From NCBI GenBank assembly GCA_031216915.1, contig CM062290.1:257648291-257712290 (forward strand): 64,000 bases of DNA. The letters run 5' to 3'. A model generated the notes under the pieces. The model searched no databases. It saw only the letters and a program-made list of their open reading frames with translations, and was not told the DNA's origin. Shown here one piece after another: positions 45,740 to 55,769 of the stretch. This stretch comes from Pictodentalium vernedei. Lineage: Eukaryota > Mollusca > Scaphopoda > Dentaliida > Dentaliidae. Both the position numbers and the translations under genes were made by a program. Every line of letters starts with the position of its first letter. The first letter of the stretch is position 1.

Positions 45740-47535
45740 GGGAACGGGTCAACTCGCCCTCGGGTCAACTCACCCTCGGCTCAAGTCGCCCCGGGTCAAC
45801 TCGCCACGGGTCCAGGTTCCCCCAGTTAAAAAAAAAACTTAACTCTAGTTATATCAGCATTTTTTTTTTATTTTAATACTAATCTATTTTATTTACAACA
45901 ATATTACGAAGTCATTTTTTCTATATATTTTATTATTTTGCAATATAAAATTACAGTATAAAGTTGGTTACACATGAGTTCAGGAAAAGATGAATGAATG
46001 AAAAAGAAATGAAAGGTTTTAGCGCGCCGAAGGCGCGCAGGGACGATGTAGAATTTACAAATCCCTTGCGACCCGGGTTAAACTTATTTTATTCACTTGG
46101 ATCACACAGGCCTAGCTTTCCTATTGCATCAAATGTAGTCTGGGGGGTATGCACGCGGTTAGAATTCCCGGCAGTTTGCGATGGACTGTTAGATTGTCAA
46201 TACTCAATCCCTCAACGCCATTAAAACTGTTAAAGAGTGGGCTCTATTCGGTTCCAGCTCGGCGATGGTAGAGGTTTGAGTCCCACCAGAATGTAATATT
46301 CAATTGTGCGATGGCAAGTTTAACGGAAGAAGAGAAAAGAAAACCAAACAGCAACGCCGGTTTGGTAGCGCCCCGGTATATGACCATAGCGATTACAAAA
46401 AAAAGGATTGGAGAAAGCTCCAACAGTTTAGTTTGAAAAACCGGGAGTCATCCATCAAGCCTTCTGGGAGATAGGATGCCGTATGTGATTATGAGGTATC
46501 TGGTTATCCTTCGGGAATTCCAAATGACCTCCCCCACCCCACCCCACCCCCCAAAAAAAAATAAAAATAAAAAACAAAAAAAAAAAAAACCTCTCACAGA
46601 CACACACCCTCAAGCCCTTAAAAGGGCTGTTAAATCTTTATTCAAATGTTTATTTATATAAAATGTACACTGGTCCCCTGCCAGACAAGCCTGTTTCAAT
46701 CCTTGCCTAGTGTGTTTGGTGGTTTCTTGTGTATGTTGCACCAATTCCTCCTACGCTTTGTCTACCATTTCCATGCGTCTTCTTTATAAGAATGTTGCAA
46801 GAAAATTTGAGAATGTTCATATAGAAAAGTTATAGATAGAGAGAATAGAAAAGTTTATAGATAGATGAGAAAAGGCATCACAATTAATAACATTTATACA
46901 AACATATTTAAGCTTGTGAATAAATTTTCGAACATTTGGCAGGCGGCTGATAAAAGTTATGCCTAATCAACACTTTTGAAAACATGATGATGAAAGGCAA
47001 TCAGCCACACAATTAATCTAAAAAAAAACACCAACTGGTATGTGATTACTGTAAAAAACAAACATCTTGACTGTTAACACCAAAAATAATTCATCAAAGA
47101 TGTTTTTGAAGAACCGCTATTCAGTTTGAGTAATTCGTGTCAACTCGGTCTCTGTAGATTTGTTTTTCATTCAGTCACTGTATCGTCTGCCTTTAAGGTG
47201 TTAGTACGTTGTGTTTATGTGCTCCCTGTTATTCCATGGGTTTTCTATGAAAGAATTTACGTTTTTGATTCTTGGATTTTCTAAAAGGATGATTAAAAAT
47301 TCTGAAGGTAAGTACTTCAGTTATTATTTTTTCAATTTTCAGTTTTTCTCGGCAATTTAACCAAAACAAAATTCCCCCTCCTCCAATTTTGTAAAAAAAA
47401 TTACCCCACCTCCCCCCCCCCAAAAAAAAAAAAAATTTCCAGGGTCACCTCGCCCCTCAAATGCGGGTCAACTCGCCCCCCGATCGGGGGCGAGTTGACT
47501 CGGGAAAACTGGCGGGGGCGAGTTGACCTGGAACC
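45740..47535. mobile_element. 1.8-kb TIR element, GGTCAACTCGCCC ends, 8-bp target duplication
   Basis: Perfect direct repeats ATAACTGC at 45,732-45,739 and 47,536-47,543. The left end begins GGGAACGGGTCAACTCGCC; the right end read inward begins GGTTCCAGGTCAACTCGCC. The left end has about five copies of the ~14-bp GGGTCAACTCGCCC unit in one orientation. The right end has two in each orientation around CCCCGATCGGGG. The interior is AT-rich with no transposase. The superfamily is unknown to me: 8-bp duplications fit hAT, P, Merlin or Zisupton types. Confidence 0.85.
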
Positions 47536-47543
47536 ATAACTGC

Positions 47544-47935
47544 TGTTCACGTCAATGCAGTTTACCTTTTTTTCTTTCTGAGATATTTTATGGGAACATG
47601 GAGCAAGTGGTGTACAACTAACACGGCGGATTTCTTTGTGCCCCCCCCCCCCCCGAAAACAGTACACACATACACATACCCCACCCCCAGCACAACTCAC
47701 GCCTCTCTCGTGATTCTAATGTTGCAACTTCAAAATCTCCCCATCATCACTTGTAGGAATTCGACTCATATGTATAAAATATTGAAGTACCCCCCCCCCC
47801 CCCACCCCACCCCATTTTTCTCAAGCCTTGTCAGTGGGACGTACAGCTCTACTTTACATTAGTCGATGATCATCACAAACAAAGGATCCTGGGCCGAATC
47901 TTCCCAGGTCGAAAATAACGAATGTTTCCCTTCTC
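47544..47935. other. no recognised gene
   Basis: Contains two poly-C runs (about 47,641-47,654 and 47,790-47,804). Short frames on both strands only. Confidence 0.5.
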
Positions 47936-47937
47936 GG

Positions 47938-48150
47938 CAGTTCGTCGGCGTTTTGTACACTTCGCCGAAAGTTTGGACAATTCGCCAAAACTTTGGACAG
48001 TCCGCCGGAAATTTTGGACAATTCGTCGGGATGTTGGATATTTCGTCGGAGTATTGGACACTTCGCCAAAGTTGGTGTAGTTTGTCGGATTTTTGTACAG
48101 TTCGCCGAAAGTTTGGAAAGTTCGACAAAATCTTCCAGACAGTTCATCGA
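47938..48150 (+). repeat. ~20-bp array, GGACAATTCGCCGAAA type (left arm)
   Basis: About ten units such as TTCGCCGAAAGTTTGGACAA follow one another with variation. Inverted copies (GGCGAACTGTCC) occur at 49,553-49,615. The two arms enclose 48,393-49,396 and may be the ends of an outer element. Overlapping open frames on both strands here are artefacts of the array. Confidence 0.85.
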
Positions 48151-48392
48151 AGATGATTCCATTTATCACAGGTTATGACATTATTACGTGGTTTGACTAA
48201 TTTCTCACAAATGATGCAAAATTCAATAGAAGTAGATGTATCCATGTTGAACGATTTGTGCCATCCATCGACCGAAAATGTTTTTGTTGTAACAACACTG
48301 ACATGCCATGCCGGTTAAATTTGTTTCAAAACACTGTCACACTGCCATATGCCATGCCGGTACAAAAAGAAGAATGTACTGCCAGTATTAAT

Positions 48393-49396
48393 GGATCAGG
48401 GACAACCCGTCCCAGGCCTATTTTTGGGGCGGGTTGTCCCGATTTTGTTTTTTTATATTTGACAAAAAATTTTTGGGGGGGGGGGGGGGGTAATAAAAAG
48501 ATTTCTACTCACTTTTTTATCGAAAATTACCAATTTTAATCGAAAATTATCCACATTGATCCGATTTTTTTTTCTGCTATTTTTACAAAAAATTTGGGGA
48601 GATGGTAATATATAAAAAAGATTTTTACTCACTTTTTTATCGAAAAGTATCCAATTTTAACGAAAACAATCCACAATCCTCTTAACATATCCCATAATAA
48701 CTGAATCAAACTAATAATACTTCTAAACTCAATTGGTAGCATGTCGACACCAGTCAGAATTGACGTGTTGTTTTAGACATGTTGTTTCAGTCGGGTACCC
48801 TCTAAGAGGAATGATATTTGTTTGATGCGCAAAAATCAAATGACAGGACATGTTGTTTTAGCGTGATATGGATTCATCACAGCGTTGATCTCTTTTCCTT
48901 AAAACTAAGACAATAAATGTTGTTTTTTTTAGCTAACAATCATCATGTTGCTTCTCTTTGAATTATACCGGATGATCTTTGCGTTGTTGTCGACCAGCAT
49001 TTCTATAAACTTGTTCCAGTCCCCATGAAGGCTTCAGAAGCAGTCAATCTGAGAGTGCCGGCAGCCGACTTAGAGACTGACACCCGAGTGAGATACACTT
49101 TGCAAGCAAAGAAAATCGAAGAGTACTGGGATGACTACATGGCCAATCCTTATAATTCAAATGACAGTCAAGGTTGTCCTTTATATCCCGGCGCGTAGGC
49201 CTATTTATTATTAAGTAATAACAACAGGTGGATAATTCATTCTGAATTATTCACGTGTTATTACCAGTAATACAATCATAATTAAGTAAAATGACAGGTT
49301 ATTAGTACTCATAATCCAATCCTAGTCCCATATCATAGTCAAGAAACACTGGGGCGGGTTGTCCCACCTGGCTTGAGGCGGGTTGTCCCGTTCCCG
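48393..49396. mobile_element. 1.0-kb TIR element, GGGACAACCCGCC ends, 8-bp target duplication
   Basis: Perfect direct repeats GTATTAAT at 48,385-48,392 and 49,397-49,404. The left end begins GGATCAGGGACAACCCG and the right end read inward begins GGGAACGGGACAACCCGCC. Each end has a second inverted copy close by (GGGCGGGTTGTCCC on the left, GGGGCGGGTTGTCCC on the right). The ends closely resemble those of 45,740-47,535. Inside are two ~120-bp repeats with TTACTCACTTTTTTATCGAA and a short open frame at 48,962-49,198. Confidence 0.85.
48962..49198 (+). CDS. short open frame inside the 1.0-kb element, unidentified
   Basis: 78 codons are open between a TGA at 48,959 and a TAG at 49,196; the first ATG is at 49,025 (57 residues). 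The translation has protein-like composition: DDLCVVDQHFYKLVPVPMKA, then LRVPAADLETDTRVRYTLQA and IEEYWDDYMANPYNSN. I do not recognise the family. It may be a relic of a transposase, a captured host exon or chance. A poly-T tract followed by AG at 48,931 is out of frame with it, so a splice acceptor is not established. Confidence 0.4.
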   Translation: MIPDDLCVVVDQHFYKLVPVPMKASEAVNLRVPAADLETDTRVRYTLQAKKIEEYWDDYMANPYNSNDSQGCPLYPGA

Positions 49397-49552
49397 TATT
49401 AATTGGCATTTTGGCTTGGCAGAAAAACAGGGAAAAAAAAAACATGAGGCCAATCTTCAGTTGAACTTTCATTTCAAGTTAAAATTGGATCCTCAGTGGA
49501 ACTTTTAAATTGATTTTAAGACGGGGTAAGTCTTTTTTAAAATTTAAAAATA

Positions 49553-49615
49553 TTTCGGCGAACTGTCCAAATTAAAATTTTTAAGTTCCGGCGAACTGTC
49601 TTTCCGGCGATAAGT
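49553..49615 (-). repeat. GGACAGTTCGCC array (right arm)
   Basis: Three units in inverted orientation relative to 47,938-48,150: CGGCGAACTGTCC, CCGGCGAACTGTC and CCGGCGATAAGTCC. Together with the left arm they may be the termini of a ~1.7-kb element that contains the 48,393-49,396 element. No target duplication was found. Confidence 0.7.
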
Positions 49616-50483
49616 CCAGACCTCTTCTTGGTAATCAATCATTCCTCCAAGAAATTCTTTTTAGCCACTCCCCACCCAATTCAAAACTATCATGAGACGA
49701 ATTCCATAAGCTGAGGCGTCAACGGGAATAATTTTAGCACGGTTATATTTATTTGACGTTGGACCGACTCATTGTCATCGAAAGACAATTGTGACGCGTG
49801 TACGTTTCCATACTACGTCCAAGTTTCTCTGGAACGCGAGTCAGTGTCCCAGTTTGATTGTTTCGAGATTTTCTTATTATGATTCGCGACATTCATTAAA
49901 AGTTTTCATGAAGTTTGCTGGTTACTTTGCCTTCGTTAGATATGATTTGGGACAGTTTGAACTACTGTTTGTTCATAAATTATTTTTTTCTCCGCGCCTA
50001 TATCGTGTCTTTTCTTATTTTTTCATCTTCAACCATCTGATGAATTGCAACGAAAAAATTCAAAAATGAATTATGTATTCGTGAATAGGAACGGTTCGAC
50101 ATTTACATCACATTTTCTTAAAAAATATCCAATTTTGATGATGGAAACAGAAAAAAATTTTTTAAAAAGACTGTTGAAACACATTTATCGACCAACGGAC
50201 CTGATTTAGGCCGGACAATTTTTATCAGAAAGATTGAAACATCGATGTCGACTGAAATTGTAAGCTATCGTACGCCATTTTTTTTCAAAACAACAAAGAC
50301 AATAACAAACAAGTGCAGTATTTTTATTGATTATTAAATAATCACACACATTTTTGCTGATTAAATAAAAGAAATTAAACCTACAAATATGTGGCTCAAT
50401 GTCCATGTATGTACTGTGACGAAATAATAGCAAAAACAACCTGAAAATGAGAGGAATGAAAAGTGAAGTGAACTTCGTTTTTG
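49616..50483. other. no recognised gene
   Basis: AT-rich with open frames of 77-92 codons (49,791-50,069 +, 50,206-50,439 -) that are Phe/Tyr-rich and show no domain. Confidence 0.45.
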
Positions 50484-50590
50484 CCTGGCCGGTTCTGGCC
50501 GTTACGTTCGCACGACAGCTGGCCGGTTCTGGCCGTTACGTTCGTACGACGCCTGGCCGGTTTTGGCCGTTACGTTGGGTAAAGGGTTAA
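50484..50590. repeat. three 34-bp subterminal units at a TTAA-type end
   Basis: GGCCGGTTCTGGCCGTTACG starts at 50,487, 50,521 and (one change) 50,555, giving 34-bp steps. The last unit runs into TTGGGTAAAGGGTTAA. Such repeated subterminal motifs are common transposase-binding sites (known); the function here is inference. Confidence 0.88.
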
Positions 50591-51132
50591 CTGAAAAATG
50601 ACTTTGTTTTAAAAAAAAAAAAAGATACAGTTCACTATGAAAAGTCAACACAGCATCAACAACTAACAAATGCCAAAAGCTCGAATACGAAAATAACCTG
50701 TTATTTCTCAAGCAGCAAATCGAATAATGGACCACAGGTTGTTCAAGCCGAGGTTTTATTATTTGCTAACTTCGTTGCCGGGCACAATCTACCATTTGCA
50801 GTTGCTGACCACTTCACAAAATTATGTAAGACAATGTTTCCAGACACTGACAAAGCAAAAAAAGTTTTGTGTGAAAGAATGAAGACTACAATGATCGTCA
50901 AGAGAGCTCTTACCCCTAAACTGACAGAGCCAGTAATTGAACACTGCCGTGAAAATCCATTTTCGTTGATGATTGTTGAATCAAATGACCAAGGGTCACA
51001 GAAACAGATGGTAATTTTGGTTAGAATTTCTGATGCTTCCATTGGAAAATCTGTGACTCGTTTTCTGGATATGCCAAATTGCAACATTGGAACAGGAGCT
51101 GCCATATTCCAGATGCTAGATGAGACTTTTAG
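50591..51132 (+). CDS. hAT-transposase-related gene, exon 1 (partial)
   Basis: Open from 50,591, directly beside the TTAA end, to a GT donor at 51,133 (AG|GTAAAT). It starts with a fragment like the C-terminal half of a BED zinc finger (KKDTVHYEKSTQH, with the His pair but no Cys pair). Then come VVQAEVLLFANFVAGHNLPF, AVADHFTKLCKTMFPDTD, NPFSLMIVESNDQG and TRFLDMPNCNIGTGAAIF. This order is that of hAT-derived cellular proteins of the ZBED type; the SNDQG segment corresponds to the first catalytic Asp region. About 180 codons, no stops. The 5' part, including the Cys pair, is missing or lies on an unseen exon. It could be a domesticated gene or an old transposon copy. Confidence 0.8.
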
Positions 51133-51267
51133 GTAAATATACAATTAAAATGTGGATAATTATTGGTGTACAGTATGTGTGTGTGTGCAGGGGGGGGGGG
51201 GGGGAGTTGTTTACAACCAAAATACTCATGGTGTGGATTTTCCACTTGAGGTTAGTGAGATAAACCT

Positions 51268-51391
51268 ACAATTTTTGAAAAAAAGCTTAAAAACCACTAG
51301 CAAACTTTCAGTTAATGGACTACCTGGTCAAACCAGTGGTCCCTTAACTGAAAGTTTGCTGGTGGTTCTCAAGCTTTTTCTCAAAAATTGT
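51268..51391. repeat. inverted repeat in the intron, ~50-bp arms
   Basis: ACAATTTTTGAAAAAAAGCT...CAAACTTTCAGTTAA (left) pairs with TTAACTGAAAGTTTG...AAGCTTTTTCTCAAAAATTG (right). It lies inside the 388-bp intron between the two hAT-related exons and would form a stem in the pre-mRNA. A poly-G run is at about 51,190-51,204. Confidence 0.85.
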
Positions 51392-51520
51392 AAGTGGGGT
51401 AAATTTACACAGGAATGAAGTGAGTTGAGGGGGGAGGAGGGGGAAGTTCAAGTAAATTGATAGAGATACATGTAGGGGAGTGGCACAAAAGTAATTTTAT
51501 TTTATTATTTTTTCTTTCAG

Positions 51521-51734
51521 AAATCATAGGTTAAAATGGAAGAATTTGGTGTCCTTCACAAGTGACAACTGTAGTGTTATGACGGGGAAGAATAATTCTG
51601 TAATCTCCAGAATCAGAGAAGTACAACCTGGAGTATTTGGTATGGGATGTATTTGTTGTCTGGCAAATCTGTGTGCAGTGAAAGCCATGAAAGAAATACC
51701 AATGCCTGTTGAAGAGTTGCTTATATTAGATATA
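51521..51734 (+). CDS. hAT-transposase-related gene, exon 2
   Basis: Preceded by a strong acceptor (TTTTTTCTTTCAG) and followed by a GTGAGG donor. The exon completes the split codon (AG|A) of exon 1 and then reads 71 codons: NHRLKWKNLVSFTSDNCSVM, then TGKNNSVISRIRE, VFGMGCICCLANLCAVKAMK and PMPVEELLILDI. SFTSDN...SVM and the Cys-rich GC(I/V)C(C)LANL segment are typical of the hAT catalytic region with its second Asp (known of the family). A further exon should follow in phase 0, but none was recognised in the next 6 kb, so the gene may be truncated. Confidence 0.82.
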
Positions 51735-51839
51735 GTGAGGCCAAATAATGAGAATTTGGTAATTGTTTTTTTTTGGGGACGTATTATTATATCACATGAT
51801 TTTTCACACATTTGATAGGACTTCATTCTCCAACCCATA

Positions 51840-52680
51840 TTCAACTAACAGGATAAATTTGTATTGAAGGTATGATATAATGTAAATGGGTTTGTGTTTT
51901 GAAAACTATATTCAATTAACTGTGCTATTGGATTAAGAGATATACAAATATGTGGGCAACACTGTATAACTCATTTACTACTTAATAAATTGTTGTTCTC
52001 TGAGCAAAAGTCTTGTTATAATATTCACACGCAAAAATCTCCCTGATTGTCATTTTAAAAACTTAACATGTCTGCCTGCAAGTGGGATATAAAGATATTC
52101 AATATATTTATGTTATTTATCACACCACATTTTTGTAGTCTGTGGATAAAAATTGTGAGTTCACACTTAAGCTATGAAGGATGCTAAAAATGAAACAAAT
52201 TCCAAATCTATGAAGGGCACTAAAGGTCAACATTTGGCGAATAAAACTTGTATTGAACACAGGGCTAGGCACCATTAAGATACACTTGCAAACCAAATAT
52301 TGAGGCATTTAATCCAGTATTTTAAAAGTAAATGAGTTTAAAAACTCATTGGTCACAAACAGATGGACAGACTGACTGCCAACATTGCCACATATAGAGC
52401 TGCTTGTTCAACACATGTTTTTTATTATGATAGAAGCAGTGCTTTCTGACATCTTCGTGGAAATTTAATGACGTTCATCACAGCTAAGATAGGTATGAAC
52501 TGTTTTAGTGGTGATCTAACCGAGAACATTTATTGCCCAAATATGGTTTCATCACAGCTAATATATATATAAAATGTTTTAGTGTTAAACCAAAACAGGA
52601 AAGTGATTGCCCAAATGTGGGAATAAAGGAAAATATTTATCTCAGGGTAGTTATCAATATAATAGACATCTATTTAAGGG
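51840..52680. other. no recognised gene
   Basis: AT-rich; I looked for a third hAT-related exon and saw none. TTTCATCACAGCTAA-like segments repeat around 52,476-52,560. Confidence 0.45.
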
Positions 52681-52919
52681 TTAACCCTTTACCCAATGCA
52701 GACAATTTCAAAATTTATTATTTTAAATATCATTTTTTAAATTTTTTCAAAAAATTTCAACAAAACCATATCATGTGACCCCTCTTTGGAACAAGCTCAT
52801 TCCAAAGAGGGGTCACATGATATGGTTTTGTTGAAATTTTTCGAAAAATAATATTTTTCAGCTGCTGAATTTGCATATTATGTGGGTGGATGTGGGCGAT
52901 TCGTTGGGTAAAGGGTTAA
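52681..52919. mobile_element. TTAA-type palindromic MITE, copy 1 (best preserved)
   Basis: TTAACCCTTTACCCAATGCA at the left and TTCGTTGGGTAAAGGGTTAA at the right. The core is a perfect inverted repeat: 52,752-52,791 pairs with 52,800-52,839 (40 bp) around an 8-nt loop CAAGCTCA. CCC...GGG ends with TTAA on both sides are typical of piggyBac-type elements (known). 239 bp, non-coding. Confidence 0.92.
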
Positions 52920-53462
52920 ATGTTGTTACTCAAATCAGAAACCCAATAATTAAAAAACTTCGGACACTATTCCCCACTTCCACCCATGAAATAATTTCAT
53001 CTTCACATGCAATAGGAAATTCAAGAAAGTTCCCGATGAAACGTAGATTATCATTTTAGAAATGAGAAGACTCCCATATCCAAAACAATTAACATTTTAC
53101 TTCACATAAGTAAAAATGACAAATTGCAAGGTGTTCTTTTGAATAAATGCAAGTTTTCAATTTTTGCTCCAAAAACATAGCTTATGACATATAGTAGCCA
53201 AATCTTGCCCAGAAAATAATGCCATAGTACTGAGAATGTAAGTTGCAAGGTCACCTTAGACAGTCCATTGGAGCACTTGTTTTGTTGCAATAAAAAAGTG
53301 ATTAAATTGGAATTAGGCTCTTAATTCTTAATTGGTAGAGTGCTAGAAGCTCAAATTGGGGCTATATTCTGAAGTACAGGTACCACAACTTCAAGGCTTC
53401 ATATTCAGAGGATGTGGTTCATGTTATCTCTGAAGTAAAACTAGCTAGTCTTCACTGATTTA

Positions 53463-53520
53463 CCATGTTAAAATTTATGGGAGAGTGCCTTTTGGCACTC
53501 TCCCATAAATTGCAACATGG
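53463..53520. repeat. hairpin, 27-bp arms, 4-nt loop
   Basis: 53,463-53,489 pairs with 53,494-53,520 with two mismatches; the loop is TTTT. It has the same arm and loop size as the hairpin at 3,568-3,625 but an unrelated sequence. Confidence 0.93.
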
Positions 53521-53954
53521 CAAAGACATGTGAATAAATCTCATGACCAAAAATACTTCAGCACTCAAATTAAATCCCCATAGAGCCACAAACAGACCCT
53601 ATTATATTGCTCTGGAAAAGTTGTCCAAAGTGTATTCTTTCTTGAGAACTTTACTGGTAGGTAGCATGTATTTATCTTGATAGACTTAAGAGTTAAACTA
53701 ACTTCATTAAAGTAGTACCATGAGGCAGAATTCCATGAAATCTCAGAAAACTACAATGTTCTAAGACTTTTCCATGCCTTTACATGATGTTTTTTCCCCA
53801 TGCTTTAGAAACAGTTGAGCAAAGAGTTTAGTGATATTTATTTATTGGTCTTTCAGGTCAATTTCTACAGCTGTGGCAATATCATCATGGTATCACAAGA
53901 ATGAAGTCAAGAAGAGCCAATAATTTAAACCTGTGCTGCACATTTTAGTGGCCT

Positions 53955-54110
53955 TTCACCCCAGGCACTGGTGACCAGGTTCTATTTATCTGTAAACAGA
54001 ACTTGTTTGCTATAGAAAACAAGCACTGCTTTTTTCTGGTGACCGGGTTGTATTTATCTGTAAACAGAACTTGTTGGCTGTAGGAAACAAGCACTGCTTT
54101 TCCCCTGGGT
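53955..54110. repeat. two ~71-bp tandem units
   Basis: GTGACC(A/G)GGTT(C/G)TATTTA and CTGTAAACAGAACTTG recur at about 53,969 and 54,040. More diverged relatives lie at about 54,950-55,030 and 59,440-59,490, so it is a local dispersed repeat. Confidence 0.7.
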
Positions 54111-54155
54111 TCCCACAGGAAAATAATGACAAATTATATCAATAAGCAGTCTTAC

Positions 54156-54261
54156 TTTCTGTGTCGGAGACAAATACCAAGCCACCATCTTCACTGAAAC
54201 TGTTGGACAAAGAATTTCTCATATATGTGTTATTAGGTGTTCCCGCTGATGACATGCTCTC
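54156..54261 (-). CDS. serine-rich host gene, exon 4 of those seen
   Basis: 106 bp on the minus strand between an acceptor (GTATCGTTTCAG) and a donor (GTAAGACT). In the phase set by the exon at 57,480-57,597 it reads ESMSSAGTPNNTYMRNSLSN then SFSEDGGLVFVSDTE and ends with one base of the next codon. All three phases at exon joints agree. The next exon, at lower coordinates, was not found. Product unknown; a Ser/Thr-rich, probably disordered linker of a larger protein. Confidence 0.85.
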
Positions 54262-54459
54262 CTGAAACGATACAAAAAACATCTTAAACCACATCCATGT
54301 TATCTCTCAATAGGCCTGTAAGGTTCATAATTCTACACATTTAATTTACCTTTCTCATGTTTATCGACTGTGTAACTGATTGGTTTGATGCAAAATTACT
54401 TTACATAATCAATCATTGATCTCGTCATTTATGATATGTGGGCCAAATCTCTTACATAC

Positions 54460-54600
54460 ATATTTATGAATTTATTGGTGTTCAAGGTAATTTTCAGCAT
54501 ATATGCCTTATCATGACCACAACAGTATTTATTTATTTATTGATGTTCAAGGTAATTTTCAGCATATATGCCTATATCATGACCATAAAACAAATACAAG
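54460..54600 (-). repeat. two diverged SINE-tail-like units
   Basis: TTATTGGTGTTCAAGGTAAT and TATTGATGTTCAAGGTAATT, each followed by TTTTCAGCATATATGCC and TATCATGACCA. They resemble the reverse complement of the SINE 3' end (ATGATTAGCCATTGTGC...TTAAACACCAATAAATA) but are diverged from it. Confidence 0.5.
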
Positions 54601-55189
54601 AGCTATTGCTGAAGGCAATTATACCCCCACTGCAGTGCTGTGCCGATGAAGAATAAATGAATTAAAAACAAAGTAAAGACCATAACACTGTTGAAAAAAT
54701 GCAGGGAACCTTTTTATAACATGTTCAGGAGCTGGTCATAAGCATCCCTCATACCGAATTTCAATGAACTCCATCCACTCTCTGGAAAGATATTAATGTG
54801 GACAGATAGATGCACAGATCAAGAGGGACGGGTGGACACTCACATGTAATCCAGTATACCCCCCCCCCATTCTCTTTGAGAGGGAGGGTATAATGAAATC
54901 AAGTTTCACCAACTGTTTATAGCCAAGCTGCCCACTTCAGAAGAATTCTATCCCAGGCACAGATTACTGACTTTTATTTTACCAGTAAAGCAGAACTTGT
55001 TTACCACAGTAAACAAGCCCTGCTCTAATTTCTGGGGTTCTCACAAGGGAATAGCATACATGATTAACACTGTTCTGGGTCAGAGAGGCACTGGCATGTA
55101 ACTCTGAATATGAACAGTGTTAATCCTTTATCAAATGAATTAAATGCATCTGTCTGTGCAATTTACAAATTAAGTAGTTCAAAACAATT

Positions 55190-55765
55190 ATTTTTAAAAA
55201 AGTTTCAACAAAACCATATCATATGACTCCTTGTTGGAATGAGCTCAATTAGTATATACCAATCAGAATCAAAGAATGCCTCTGGTGGCCACGTTTTTCA
55301 ACCAACGGGAACAAAATTTGGATTGTTTGTAGTGGACCTCTCATAAACTATTCTTGCCAAGTTTGGTTCACATTGGCTCAGTAGTTCTAGAGAAGATGAA
55401 AATGTTATTTCCCATATAGTAACTATAAGCTGCAATTGCTGATATGTTTGCTATCTGATCAACATTAAATGAGGATTGTTGGTAGAGGGTGTCCCAAGCA
55501 TCAACCATGTGAAGTTTCAAAACATTTGAAATTGTGGTTTTAGAGGAGAAGATTTCTGAAAATCCACCAACCAGAATCAAAGAATGTCTCAACCGACAGG
55601 AACAAAATGTACATCGTTTGTAGAGAATCTCCCATAAACCATTCCTGCCCAGTTTACTTCACATCGGCTCAGTAGTTCCAGAGAAGATGAAAATGTAAAA
55701 ACTTTTGCAGGCTCCGTACACCAGATGTCAAGTTATGGCAAAAAGGCCAGGTGAGCTAAAAACGG
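55190..55765 (-). mobile_element. minus-strand Helitron-like 5' fragment
   Basis: The minus strand at 55,760 begins TTTTTAGCTCACCTGGCC, the head motif of the 6-20 kb elements, with a small hairpin partner nearby. Downstream on the minus strand are two ~300-bp repeats (CAGAATCAAAGAATG at about 55,263 and 55,571; CTCAGTAGTTC(T/C)AGAGAAG at about 55,377 and 55,669). It is the only element of this type I see on the minus strand. Confidence 0.6.
55196..55256. repeat. fragment of the palindromic MITE core
   Basis: TTTCAACAAAACCATATCAT then ATGACTCCTTGTTGGAATGA matches one arm and the loop of the 52,681 MITE. The other arm and both ends are absent. Confidence 0.7.
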
Positions 55766-55769
55766 AACC

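Larger units (their letters stand above)
42627..50590. mobile_element. possible 8-kb TTAA-flanked composite element
   Basis: Left end TTAACCCTTTTTCCCAACGA continues AACGACCAAAGTCGGCCAG. The right end read inward is TTAACCCTTTACCCAACGTA continuing ACGGCCAAAACCGGCCAG. The two are similar over about 35 bases and both include TTAA, as in piggyBac-type elements (known). No transposase lies between them, and four other repeat elements are nested inside. The right end may instead belong to a mate elsewhere, so the pairing is tentative. Confidence 0.4.

Noticed and set aside
46240-46310. tRNA-like AGAGGTTTGAGTCCCACC
   Set aside because: No complete tRNA fold and no SINE body follows; left unassigned.
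47854-48178. Four overlapping open frames on both strands
   Set aside because: All are by-products of the ~20-bp TTCGCCGAAAGTTTGGACAA array.
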